Assembly: GCA_033026295.1 (NCBI GenBank)
Contig: CM065185.1
Coordinates: forward strand, 744,001-808,000
Length of the DNA stretch: 64,000 nt
From: Channa striata
Taxonomy: Eukaryota; Chordata; Actinopteri; Anabantiformes; Channidae
Direction: 5' to 3'
Every line of letters begins with the position of its first letter. The first letter of the stretch is position 1. The notes below the pieces were generated by a model. That model saw only the letters and a program-made list of their open reading frames with translations. It did not search any database and had not been told where the DNA came from. Both the position numbers and the translations under genes were made by a program. Shown in pieces: positions 1 to 10,587 of this stretch.

Positions 1-2154
1 AGGAGAGAGTGTAGCCAGACAGCACCGCATGGTGGTGTGTAAGATGACTCTGGTGGTCAGGAAGAAGAAGAGAGGAAAGTCAGAAAAGAAGACCAAGTGG
101 TGGAAGCTAAAGAATGAAGAAACTTGTGAGGAATTCAGGCAGAAGTTGAGACAGGCTTTGTGTGTTCCAGATGACTGGGAAACTACAGCAGAGGTAATCA
201 GGGAAACAGGTAGGAAGGTGCTTGGTGTGTCATCTGGTAAGAGGAAAGATGATAAAGACACTTGGTGGTGGAATGAGGAAGTACAGGACTGCATCCAGAG
301 GAAGAGGTTAGCTAAAAGGAAGTGGGATGTAGAAAGGACTGAGGAAAGTAGACAGGAGTACAAGGAAGTGCAGCGCAGAGTGAAGAGGGAGGTGGCAAAG
401 GCCAAACAGAAGGCTTACGATGAGCTGTATGACAGGTTAGACACGAAGGAAGGAGAGAAGGACTTGTACAGGATAGCCAGACAGAGAGATAGAGATGGGA
501 AAGATGTGCAACAGATAAGGGTGATTAAAGACAGAGATGGAAAGGTGCTAACAAGCCAGGAGAGTGTGCAGAGAAGATGGAAGGAGTATTTTGAGGAGCT
601 GATGAATGTGGAAAATGACAGGGAAAGAAGGGAGGAAGATGTGGATGTTGTGGAGCAGGACATAGGAGAGATTAGAAAGGATGAGGTGAGGAAGGCTCTG
701 AAAAGGATGAAGAGCGGAAAGGTTGTTGGCCCTGATGACGTACCTGTGGAAGTGTGGAAGTGTCTAGGAGAGACAGCAGTGAAGTTTCTGACAGGTCTGT
801 TTAACTGGATTTTAGAGAGTGAGAAGATGCCTGAGGAATGGAGGAGAAGCGTTCTGGTGCCGATCTTTAAGAACAAGGGTGACACGCAGAACTGTAGCAA
901 CTACAGAGGGATAAAGCTGATGAGCCACACAATGAAGCTGTGGGAAAGAGTAGTGGAGGCCAGGCTTAGGAAGGAGGTGGAGATTTGTGAGCAGCAGTAT
1001 GGTTTCATGCCCGTAAGAGCACCACTGACGCCATTTTCGCTTTGAGATTGTTGATGGAAAAGTACAGAGATGGTCAGAAGGAGCTGCATTGTGTCTTTGT
1101 GGATTTAGAGAAGGCGTATGACAGGGTGCCGAGGGAGGAGCTGTGGTACTGTATGAGGATGTCGGGAGTGGCAGAGAAGTACGTCAGAGTAGTTCAGGAC
1201 ATGTATGAGAGAAGCATGACGGTGGTGAGATGTGCCGTAGGTCAGACAGAGGAGTTCAAGGTGGAGGTGGGACTACACCAAGGATCGGCTTTGAGTCCCT
1301 TCTTGTTTGCTATGCTGATGGACAGGTTGACAGATGAGGTCAGACAGAATTCTCCCTGGACAATGTTGTTTGCAGATGACATTGTGATTTGCAGTGAGAG
1401 TAGAGAGCAGGTGGAGGAACAGCTGGAGAGGTGGAGGTTTGCTCTGGAAAGAAGAGGCATGAAAGTCAGTCGTAGTAAGACAGAATACATGTGTGTAAAC
1501 AAGAGGGATCCAGGTAGAAGTGTGAGGTTACAGGGGGCTGAGGTGAAGAAGGTGCAGGAGTTTAAGTACTTGGGGTCAACAGTTCAGTCTGATGGGGAGT
1601 GTGGAAAAGAGGTGAAGAGGCGAGTGCAGGCAGGTTGGAATGGGTGGAGGAAAGTGTCAGGAGTGTTGTGTGACAGAAGAGTCAAAGAGTCAAAGACTCA
1701 AAGGAAAGGTGTACAGGACAGTGGTGAGACCAGCTCTGCTCTATGGGTTAGAGACAGTAGCAGTGAGAAAGAGACAAGAGGCAGAGATGGAAGCAGCAGA
1801 GATGAAGATGTTGAGGTTCTCCTTAGGAGTGACAAGGTTGGACAGAATTAGGAACGAGCTCATCAGAGGGACAGTGCACCTTGCCTGTGTTAGCAACAAA
1901 GTCAGAGAGTCCAGATTGAGATGGTTTGGACATGTGCAGAGGAGGGATAGTGATTATATTGGTAGAAGGATGTTGGAGATGGAGCTGCCAGGCAAGAGGG
2001 CGAGAGGACGACCAAGGAGGAGATATATGGATGTTCTAATAGAGGACATGAGGTTAGCTGGTGTCAGAGTGGAAGATGCCCAGGATAGAGTAAAGTGGAA
2101 AAGGATGATTCGCTGTGGCGACCCCTGATGGGAAAAGCCGAAAGAGTAGTAGTA
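1..2154 (+). mobile_element. RTE-clade LINE, copy a, 5' end outside window
   Basis: Non-LTR retrotransposon of the RTE clade reading rightward and entering the window part-way through its ORF. Its 3' end, GCTGTGGCGACCCCTGATGG followed by GAAAAGCCGAAAGAG and a short TAG repeat (2143-2154), is shared with three minus-strand copies at 28696, 39074 and 43285. RTEs typically end in a short tandem repeat, not poly(A). The sequence then passes directly into an L2 LINE fragment. This copy lies beyond the visible brinp exons and is antisense to that gene. Confidence 0.93.
29..2128 (+). pseudogene. RTE endonuclease/reverse transcriptase, broken ORF
   Basis: Reverse transcriptase part of the RTE polyprotein, in three frame segments (about 29-1010, 1013-1680, 1680-2128). 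Visible motifs are GPDDVPVEVWK, YRGIKLMSHTMKLWERVVE (RT fingers), FVDLEKAYDRVP (first catalytic Asp), GLHQGSALSPFLFAMLMD, LFADDIVICSES (catalytic FADD box, intact) and EFKYLGSTVQ (thumb), then the RTE C-terminal stretch ending RCGDP. A base missing from a C run near 1010 shifts the frame within the GFMP motif. A second disruption near 1680-1700 involves a small AAAGAGTC-type duplication. The protein is therefore not producible from one frame. The endonuclease domain would lie mostly before base 1. Confidence 0.9.
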
Positions 2155-3170
2155 GATTGGACTATTGTAATTCTCTACTTTCAGGCTGCCCCAGTAACTC
2201 TCTAAAAACCCTTCAATTAATCCAAAATGCTGCAGCAAGATTACTGACTGGGATTGGTAAGAGAGATCATATTTCACCTTCATTAGCTTCTCTCCATTGG
2301 CTTCCAATTAAAACAGAATAGAATTTAAAACCCTTCTTCTTACCTATAAAGCTTTAAACGGCCAAGCCCCATCATATTTAAAAGATCTCTTAGTACCATA
2401 TCATCCTACTAGACCACTTCGGTCCCAAAATGCAGGCCTACTTGTGGTTCCCAGAATTTCCAAAAATAGAGTGGGAGGCAGAGCCTTTAGCTATCAAGCT
2501 CCTCTCCTGTGGAACCAGCTCCCAGTCCAGATTCGGGAAGCAGACACCCTCCCTATTTTTAAGACTAGGCTCAAAACCTTCCTTTTTGATAAAGCTTATA
2601 GTTGGTTATAGTCAGGCTGCTATAGGCTTAGACTGCTGGGGGACTCTGCACTGTGCCACTTCCTCTTCTCTTCATTCTCTCCTCTCACCCCACATCTATA
2701 ATGTCACCACTGTATGACATTAACTCTGTGTCTTCTTTGTCCCGTAGTCGTCTCTCTCCCTCTCTTTCCCCCTCTCTCTCTCCCTGTCTTCAGGTGTCCC
2801 CGGATTTGGCGCTGTGTGTCCTCCAGTGTGCAGCAACTGGTCCTATTAACCTGCTCAATGTTTTGTTGTTGCTTTTGTTGCTCTGTTCTTTTCTCTCTCC
2901 ACTTTCCACTCTGCCCAACTGGTCAAGGCAGATGGCCGTCCTCCCTGAGCCTGGTTCTGCTGGAGGTTTCTTCCGCTAAAGGGAGTTTTTCCTCTCCACT
3001 GTTGCCTATGGCTTGCTCAAGGGGGATTTGTTGGGTTTTCTCTACCTGTTTGTATAGTCTTGACTTTTATGACTATTTTTTTGACTATTATGTAAAGTGC
3101 CCTGAGATGACCTTGTTGTAAATTGGCGCTATATAAATAAAGTTGAATTGAATTGAATTGAATTGAATTG
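2153..3170 (+). mobile_element. L2/Maui-like LINE, copy A, 5'-truncated
   Basis: 3' end of an L2-clade LINE. It starts in the post-RT segment (DYCNSLLSGCPSNSLK, LIQNAAARLLTG, LHWLPIK), continues through the C-terminal coding stretch to about 2611, and then a 3' UTR with CTGGAGGTTTCTTCC and GGGAGTTTTTCCTCTCC. It ends in GGCGCTATATAAATAAAG and a GAATT repeat to 3170. The same 3' end recurs at 16409 and 34607. No catalytic RT domain remains. Its 5' end coincides with the 3' end of the RTE copy, so either the RTE landed in this L2 or the L2 was truncated at insertion. Confidence 0.9.
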
Positions 3171-3311
3171 TATATTGTGCTGGAGGCTAAAATCGCCAAG
3201 GCAAATACCATAAAATACTAAATACCAATACAATACTCAAACCATATTGTAAGAAGAATAGAAGTGGGTAAAAGTTTAAGAGCAAATTATTGGCACATTA
3301 TTCTGGTTCAG

Positions 3312-3339
3312 TATTATTATTATTATTATTATTATTATA
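3312..3339. repeat. (ATT)n microsatellite
   Basis: About nine uninterrupted TAT/ATT units in the short stretch between the L2 tail and the TIR element. Confidence 0.9.
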
Positions 3340-3438
3340 ATGAGAACAAGAATATCTCCCACCTGTTAGGGATGTTGTTCACTTTCTTTATAGCAAAGAT
3401 AGCAAAGTAAAAAAAAAAATGGTCAGGACCAAACAAAG

Positions 3439-4024
3439 TACCGTATTTTCCGCACTATAAGGCGCACGGAATTATAAAGCGCACCTTCAATGAATGGCCT
3501 ATTTTAAAACCTTTTTCATATATAAGGCACACCGCATTATAAGGCACATAGAATGAACCTTGTTCAGCTGTAAACACATAAAAGAAACATGTAAAGCTCA
3601 CTTTATCAGTTCATCCACGAATCCCTCAAATTCTTCTTCTTCAGTGTCGGAATTGAACAGCGTTGGCTACGTCTCGTCAAAGTCGTCATTATTCGAGTTA
3701 GTGTTGCTGCTGTTGTCTGGCAGTTCAGTGACAATTCCTGCCTTCCTGAAAGCTCAGACCACAATTGAGACTGATATATCAGCCCAGGCATTTACGATCC
3801 ACTGTGAAAATGCACGCTTCGCGCAGTCATATATCCCAGCATGCACTGTGCGCTACTTCTTCTACAGGAGAAAATGGAGTCGGCGGCTGCTTCCCGTAGT
3901 TGCGAGACCCGTTGCGGCTCAATATTGATCCACATATAAGGCTCACCGGATTATAAGGCGCACTGTCGGCTTTTGAGAAAATTTAAGGCTTTTAGGTGTG
4001 CATTATAGGGCGGAAAATACAGTA
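3439..4024 (-). mobile_element. Non-autonomous TIR transposon, pogo/Tigger type
   Basis: A 586-bp element with imperfect terminal inverted repeats. The left end is TACCGTATTTTCCGCACTAT; the right end, read inward on the minus strand, is TACTGTATTTTCCGCCCTAT. TA is present at both outer edges, as expected for the Tc1/mariner/pogo group, which targets TA. The motif TTATAAGGCGCAC is repeated in direct orientation near both ends. The interior carries the last part of a transposase gene on the minus strand (separate entry). It is too short to be autonomous. Orientation is given by the transposase remnant. Confidence 0.75.
3598..3850 (-). pseudogene. C-terminal remnant of pogo/Tigger-type transposase
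   Basis: Read on the minus strand, one frame gives AKRAFSQWIVNAWADIS, VSIVV, a TGA stop, AFRKAGIVTELPDNSS, a Ser/Asn/Asp-rich stretch, a second in-frame TAG, then DTEEEEFEGFVDELIK and a natural stop at 3598-3600. The W..AW..VS...V..(S/A)F.KAGI pattern followed by an acidic tail is the usual ending of pogo/Tigger-like DDE transposases in vertebrates. Two internal stops make it dead. The long plus-strand open frame over the same bases (3560-3928) is a shadow. The identification is from motif memory, not a search. Confidence 0.65.
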
Positions 4025-4157
4025 CTTTCACCTCATAAGGTCAGCGGGAGGGTGATGGGTTTGATTACCTAATGTGTATGTACCCTATATGGGGTTCCTA
4101 CTGTTATGTGGTTAGATAAACTTTTGCCCCCGGGATGCTGGATGTCTGCCTGTTTCT

Positions 4158-4205
4158 ATATGTCAGCTGTGATGGACTGGTGACCTGTTCATGACTAGAC
4201 ACCAC
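4158..4205 (+). repeat. Possible tRNA-SINE relic (short)
   Basis: The stretch CAGCTGTGATGGACTGGTGA followed by CCTGTTCATG resembles the body of the SINE found in minus orientation at 20195-20446 and 25172-25460. Only about 50 bp are recognisable, so the call is weak. Confidence 0.35.
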
Positions 4206-5106
4206 AGTGAATTTCTGCCTCTTAATAATTTAGCTCAGTTTATTTGGCTCAAATCACTGTGGCTCTAAAACAAAGAATTTTCTGTTCAATCACATGTCTT
4301 CTGTAAACAGGGTTTGCAGCCCATGTGTCACTAAAGTGACATATTGTGAACCATCCAAGTTAAGTAAACACACCAGTGGGTGGAAATATCATGGTCCTGA
4401 GTGTGCATTCATTACCTAGAGGGAAAGTTTATTGAATGTGTATTAATTACGGTATGTTTCTTAAGTGTGTCAGAGATAGAGCTGTTCTTTAAATAAGCAG
4501 CGTCTGCATTATAGATGGGCCATAGGGGGCCAGGCCCATCCAGGAAAGTTAGTGTGGCCCCTCAGTTGAAATCCTTCATTTAGAAAAAAGTCTGAAATGC
4601 TTTTACATCTATAAATTTAACTCACTTATACATTTTGGTAGTGCAATACTCAGTATTGTAACAACATGGTTTGTATTGAATATTTAGTGTAAAACTGAGT
4701 ATTTAATGCAGTTTGAGCCCTTGATTTACCGTGTGTAGTTAGATCGTCATTAATGTAGGTGTTTATCCTGCTAACAAGTAGCTGCAAGGAGAGGGTATGG
4801 ACCTTTTAACTGGACTGACATTTGTGTCACCTGCTGTAGAATGTGTGTGAAACCTGCATGATGAAGATAGGTGGAAATGCAGGCGCATTTGGTCGAAAGA
4901 TGTCATGTTGAGGAGATTTAGTAACTGTAGCCAGCAAATGAGTTCATGAATCAAATGTATATCCTGCTTTGTACACTTGGCATTTTAAAGTAGTTACACT
5001 TTGCACTTTCATAATTGTGGCTATGTTTCTGGATCAGAGCAGATACTGTATGGCTGTATGATTGTGTATAGAGGTGCTTGGTGTATCTTAATAAATGGCT
5101 ATTTTG

Positions 5107-5220
5107 GTAAATGGTAAATGGTCTGCACTCATATAGCGCTTTTCTACCTGTTGGTACTCTAAGCGCTTTACCGTGCTTCGTATCTACCCATTCACACTCA
5201 CAATCACACACACAGCCATT
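5107..5220 (-). mobile_element. SINE 3' tail fragment
   Basis: About 114 bp matching, in reverse orientation, the 3' half of the SINE at 16410-16640: GTAAATGGTCTGCAC, ATATAGCGCTTTTCTACC, the 'TTGGTACTCTAAGCGC' box and ACCCATTCACACTCAC. The tRNA-like head is absent, so it is a truncated copy. Confidence 0.75.
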
Positions 5221-5424
5221 TTGTAGTCTTTAATTTGTCATGTAGTCTGTTATATACATGAGTGTTTATTGAACCCCAGTTTTTAATGGAAAAAATTAAA
5301 CATTATCTGACCACCTTTGCATCTCAATTCAGCGTGTGTGTGCATGTGCACCTGGGCATGCAGACTGTATTTATTTTATATTTTTATTTACATGTCTTTA
5401 CTCTGTTAGTTATTTTTTATTTGA

Positions 5425-5500
5425 AATGATGATGATGGGGATGATAACAATAATAATATAAATAATAATAATGATGTGATGATTATGATGATGACTTGGG
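5425..5500. repeat. Interrupted GAT/AAT low-complexity tract
   Basis: Runs of GATGATGAT, AATAATAATA and GATTATGATGATGA with interruptions. The open frames on the opposite strand here, rich in Ile and His, are an effect of the repeat. Confidence 0.8.
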
Positions 5501-8500
5501 TTATATTTGTGCCAACCCTGATATAGAGGCTGAATAAGGTGTATTTTTTGCAGTTGCAATGGTGTGGGACAAACAGAAAGAGAGAGAGAGGCAGCATTTA
5601 GGAGGACCTCCAACAACCTCTTATTATTCCCTGACATTAATAAATCGCTTTTTTTATTCATCGTAATGCAAAGTGAGTTGTCAGTGTTGTTATGCTACGA
5701 ACAGATACAGAACCACATCTGTTAATGAAGCAGCATCACTCTGCTGCACTTTGGTGACTCTGTAAACATGAGCCAAATAATGTTTAAAGCGAATGCACAA
5801 AGACAACAGAATGTGAAACAATTTTAATCAAACACTTTGTAAACAATAGAAGCAATTAAAATCAGCACAATTACCCTTTAGTGTGGTGAAAGTAGGAAAG
5901 CAGAAATGGTATATTATTCTGACAAGATCTGTTGCCCACAGCTGTTTATACGTAGAAAAATATACAAATTTACCTCAATTTAGCAGATTTCACTAAATAA
6001 AACTTTGAAGTACTTGTAGCCTGATTCATTTGAGACTATTTTATTTGGAGTTATTTCACCCTGGCTACAACTCAGATGGAAATATTGCACTTTTTCCTAG
6101 ATTCCTATTTTTTACAATCAAAATAATATAAATTAATCAATGCTGACGTGTCAGAATAGACGAAGCAGCTGTCAGTACATTAGGCCCACTTTAACCTGCT
6201 CTTCACATAAAATAAATTCTTTAGGATTTAAACTAATAGAAATTCGACTGATATTTATGCATATAGAACAGGCTGTTAGACACTGTGGAAAGCCCCAAAA
6301 CTTTTAATGACCAAATTGTGAATGGTATAACTTGGCCATGAATTTGTGCTTTGCAGATTCATCCTGGAACATTATTATGGCACTATTAAATATATTATTA
6401 AAATAAATAGTCCACAATAAGTCTTACTACGAGTGCCACCGATAATCAGTTCTTTATGGTGAGTTATTTTCATTTGCTCCTGCCACATGAAAACGTGTTA
6501 AGATGTAAAGATCTGAACTGAACTACAAACTGAGGTCAGTCGTTCTCATGGTTAATGCATTACAGTTTTAAAAAAACAACGTCTGTCCAACATGAACTGG
6601 GTAAAATAAATCTCTTTTTAAAACTGACTGCTCTTTGGTGTTTTTCTCAGTGGGGGGATAACTCTGCCTCCCACCCACTAGCGGAGCAGGGAACTGAATC
6701 TCAAACACAGAGAAGCCCAATCTTATGTTACGTGCATGAGCTCCCTCATTAACATATATGGTGCCTGAGAACCCACTCCTTCCATCAGCAGAAGTAATAT
6801 TCTAAAACTGGATGGAACATGCCATTGGTTTGTTAACACTATGCATGAAGAATCAACTACAAACATTTGTTTAACTGATATTGTAATCACTTTTTTTTTG
6901 ACATTTCAACTAAAAAAAATAAAGTTTTTATTTCTTTTGCCTGTGATTAAAGAGACACAGTAAAGTCACAGCCTAAAATTAAGCATTAAAATATTTTAGA
7001 TCTGAGATTTAGTCCAGATGGTCACCAAGATAGTGATTTGGAGACTCCAGTTAATAACAAATGATATTTTTGGTGTTTAGAACAGCAAAAGAGCACAGAT
7101 TGTGATATTATTTCACAAAAATAGATAATTAAACAAAAAATCATCTTCATTTTGTAAAATATGCCCTATTATCTTCCAAACCACTGAGATATGTGTGCTT
7201 TTCAGCAACAGAGGCAAGTCTAGGGGTTGGCCAGGATGGACTAGTCATTTTCATTACAACCACCACAAATCTGAGCGTTTTCAGCTTTTGTGGTGGCACA
7301 CACATGAGGTTAAGGAACTGCCACCCCAAACTCTGTGGAGGCCCTAGCCTGACCATCAATGTAAAAATGGAGGAAACTGTGAATGCTCAGCAAAGGAAGA
7401 ATAAAACACTCCATATTAGGAATGGCACACTCTAATTCTATTTATTTCCACCAGGTATTCAGCCTTGAACCTGGCTGTTATTTAAATTTTCACAAAACCA
7501 AAAGGTGTGACATTCCAAATACAAGTTATTAACACCTTCCCAGGACATCTTCCTACCTCCCAAAATTGTACATGTGATGTATGCAGAAAAGAAAATAACC
7601 TTGGAGGAGAGAATTCTTTTGATTTGTGTCTAGCCTTTAGTCTTTAGTTCGAAAATAGTGCGGAGCTTAAGTTTGAGGTTATTATTCTCCTCTTTTCTAG
7701 CACACAGACACAAAGAGATTTAGTCTCTTCCTTGTCCTCCTCGGGTCTCTCTGACACATACACAATTCTCAGAGTTATTTTCCTCTCGCCACAATAAATT
7801 TATCAGCCCATCCCAGCAGACGAGATCTAGCCCAACTTCCTAGGCACACCCAGAAGCCAAAAACCATTTTGTGTGTGTGTGTAGGTGTGTGTTAAAGACA
7901 GAAGATGCAAGAAATAGAAATACAGAGAGAATACTAACAAAGACTTCCCAACATCAAATACTATTTGCCATGTAGATTAACCTCCTCTCATCTCTTTCAT
8001 CATTTTTTATCCCAACTTGCCTTCTGTGAGGCGAGTGCAAGTGTGTGGATGTGTAAGTGGATTGTGTGTGTTCCTTAAAATTAGATTAAACTTTAATGGT
8101 CCCCTGAATACAGGCCTGTGGGTGTACAGAATATTCCTGTCTATGCTGTCTGTCCTTGTGTGTGTGACTAACCGGGGGAGAGTTTTTTGATATTTTTAGC
8201 TCATTACTCAAACACACAAGCCTCTGTATGTACTAAAGGCCTAATTTTTTATGACAAACAACACAAAGTTAAGCTCCTGACAAAACCCATAACGTCAGCT
8301 GAACAAGCCTCACAAACATGTCGTAGTCCTCTGTTTTCAATACTGTCAGTGCCTCTTCATAAAGATTTAATATGCAGCAAAAAAAAAGCAACTTAGCAAA
8401 GTCAGATGCTGTCAAAGTGAGGCTAAATGAATGCACAGAAAAGCTGTTTACCTCTGTAATGTCACTCACTAAGCAATTTTCAAATAAGTGGCAGCACACC

Positions 8501-8837
8501 CACAGCCACACGTACACACACCTGAACTCTCTGGGGAGACACAATACACACACAATGTTTAAGAAAAGCTGACAGAAACCTGTCTCTAATTAAATCCTGC
8601 CTACAGCTTCCAAGTAATTAAGAAGTGTGCTGGTGATGTGATGTGTTAAGATGTAGAGAAAAAAAAAGGAGTTTCAGCCAATTTAGAAGTGACGTCCCAC
8701 TTATTCTTGCATCATTGTTGCCATCGCATCACAAACCTGGGTCTCGCTGTCTGTGATGAATCGTTTTGATAAAGAAGCCCAGCTTGCTGAGATCACTGAG
8801 ATCTTAGCTCTGATGGGGCCCTTTGTCATTGCATGCA

Positions 8838-8899
8838 CATGCACACACACACACACAAACACACAAACACACACACGCCAACACGCACACACACACAGT
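8838..8899. repeat. (CA)n microsatellite
   Basis: CA dinucleotide repeat with AA and CG interruptions (CACACAAACACACAAACACA and similar). Confidence 0.9.
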
Positions 8900-9689
8900 G
8901 CTGTCACACACTGGTGCTTCTAAACTTTCACACACTTACTATATTTTCTTATAAATTCGACTATTTCATAAAAGTTACTGTTCCATTCAGTGTTAATGTA
9001 ACTCTTAAAAAATGAACGAGTTTTTACTGTACAATATCCAATTTTACTTAAACTTTTCTATTATCAACTGTCATAAGACCACTTACCTCAGTAGAAATGA
9101 TTCACAGTGCTGTGAAGTTTTCTGATTTCACAGACAATAGGCCTTTACACTTTTCTTAATTTATTCAGTCTTAGTCTTTAATTATGACTTTTTAGACATT
9201 AAAGATAGTCTTGTTTAAAAAAAATCTTTTTTATTCATTCATCATTATTATTATTTAGGTATTTTTTGCATAAGAAGTACTGGCTGATACAACAACAGTT
9301 GCCTAAGGTTAACAGAAAAAAGTTTGTTTGGGATTTGTCAGCACCTTAAGCTAAATGAGACATATTTTATTCAGCCACAACATTAGGTAAAAGGTTAGTT
9401 TATATTGCACTTTAAATAATCAAGTTGATTGTGTCAACACTATTCTCGTGTTTACTGACTGGCAGTTAGATCGTTTTAGAGTCAGGGATGTAGACTTCCA
9501 TAGTTGTCCAAACACGATTAAAGACACAAAACCTTACAGTGATACACAGTACACTTAGCAACAGGTAAGCATTTTAGAATGACCAGGAGTAAAAGCTTAG
9601 TAAATGCAGGTCGGTAGCAGGTGAAATAAAGATGTAAGTGAAAAAAGAGAAAGTTATAAATACATAAACAAAATAAATAAAAACAGTTA

Positions 9690-10587
9690 AAAACATGAGA
9701 GAAAGACATCTTCAGCTCAACATCTCCAAGACTGAGGTTCTAGTCTTCCCAGCCAAACCGTTTGCATCCCAGCACAACATCAGCATCAACATTGGATCCA
9801 AAGTGATTGTTCCCTCTAAGTCAGCCAGAAATCTGGGGGTCATCATTGACGACCAACTAAGCTTCACGGAACACATCGCCTCAGTCTCTAGGTCGTGTAA
9901 ATTTGCGCTCTACAACATCAAGAAGATCAGACCCTACCTCTCTGAGTACACCACTCAACTCATCATGCAGGCATTGATCATATCTCGTCTAGATTACTGG
10001 AACGCACTGTTGATGGGGTTACCGGCACGCTCGACCAAACCCCTGCAGATGATCCAAAATGCAGCAGCACGCCTTATCTTCAAACAGCCAAAAAGGACTC
10101 ACGTCACTCCGTTGTTCAGATCTATGCACTGGCTTCCTGTGGCTGCAAGGATTAAGTTCAAAGTTCTGTCTCTTGCCCACAGAGTGGTCAAATTAACAGC
10201 TCTGGCTTAAATAAACTAATTAATCTAGGTCTACAATCCCTCCCGTCCGCTGCGCTTGGCCATTGAACGACGTCTGGTAGTCCCAGGGCCACACAGAAGA
10301 CACCAAGGAAAACTCTTCAGCTCAGTGATCCCATGGTGGTGGAATGAGCTGCCAAACTTTGTGCGCTCAGTGACCTCACTCAATACATTTAAAACACTGC
10401 TGAAAACAGAACTCCTGCTTTTTCTTTTTCTCTACTTGCATCTCATGAAACCGTGACAATTCTTTGATAGCACTTTACTTTTATGTTCTTCTCCTTAACT
10501 TAGATTCTATTGCTTGCTTGTTCCTCACTTTTAAGTCGCTTTGGATAAAAGCATCTGCCAAATTCCTAAATGTAAATGTAAGAGGAG
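9690..10587 (+). mobile_element. L2-type LINE, second family, 5'-truncated
   Basis: LINE fragment starting in the C-terminal part of ORF2: LQLNISKTEVLVFP, ARNLGVIIDDQLSFTEHI, RLDYWNALLMGLP, MIQNAAARLIF and MHWLPV, in one open frame to a stop at 10208. After that frame break the terminal segment continues (WNELPNFVRSVTSLNTFK). The 3' UTR ends with AAGTCGCTTTGGATAAAAGC, ATCTGCCAA and a TAAATG/TAAATGTAAG tail. This 3' end differs from the GAATT-tailed L2 copies, so it is a separate L2-like family. Related tail scraps lie at 27110-27137 and 62222-62303. No RT catalytic box is included. Confidence 0.85.

Larger units (their letters stand above)
4025..9689. other. Intronic/intergenic sequence, no gene seen
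   Basis: AT-rich sequence beyond the visible brinp exons, probably within its last intron. I see only small repeats: a weak SINE relic near 4158-4205, a SINE tail at 5107-5220, GAT/AAT-rich low complexity near 5425-5500, a TG run near 7869 and a CA repeat at 8838-8899. Short open frames here lack any recognisable domain or splice context. Confidence 0.7.

Noticed and set aside
415..900. Open frame on the minus strand over RTE copy a (similar ones on + over 44537-45271 and 40999-41394)
   Set aside because: Antisense shadow of the RTE ORF; Ser/Leu-rich with no domain and repeated wherever the RTE occurs.
2653..3121. Leu/Ser/Cys-rich open frames in the L2 tail (also at 16124 and 34161)
   Set aside because: They lie in the L2 3' UTR, past the ORF2 stop, and arise from its T- and CT-rich sequence.
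3560..3928. 122-codon plus-strand frame in the TIR element
   Set aside because: Opposite to the recognisable transposase tail; no motif.
7147..7435. Overlapping open frames on both strands
   Set aside because: No domain, splice context or repeat identity; treated as chance frames.
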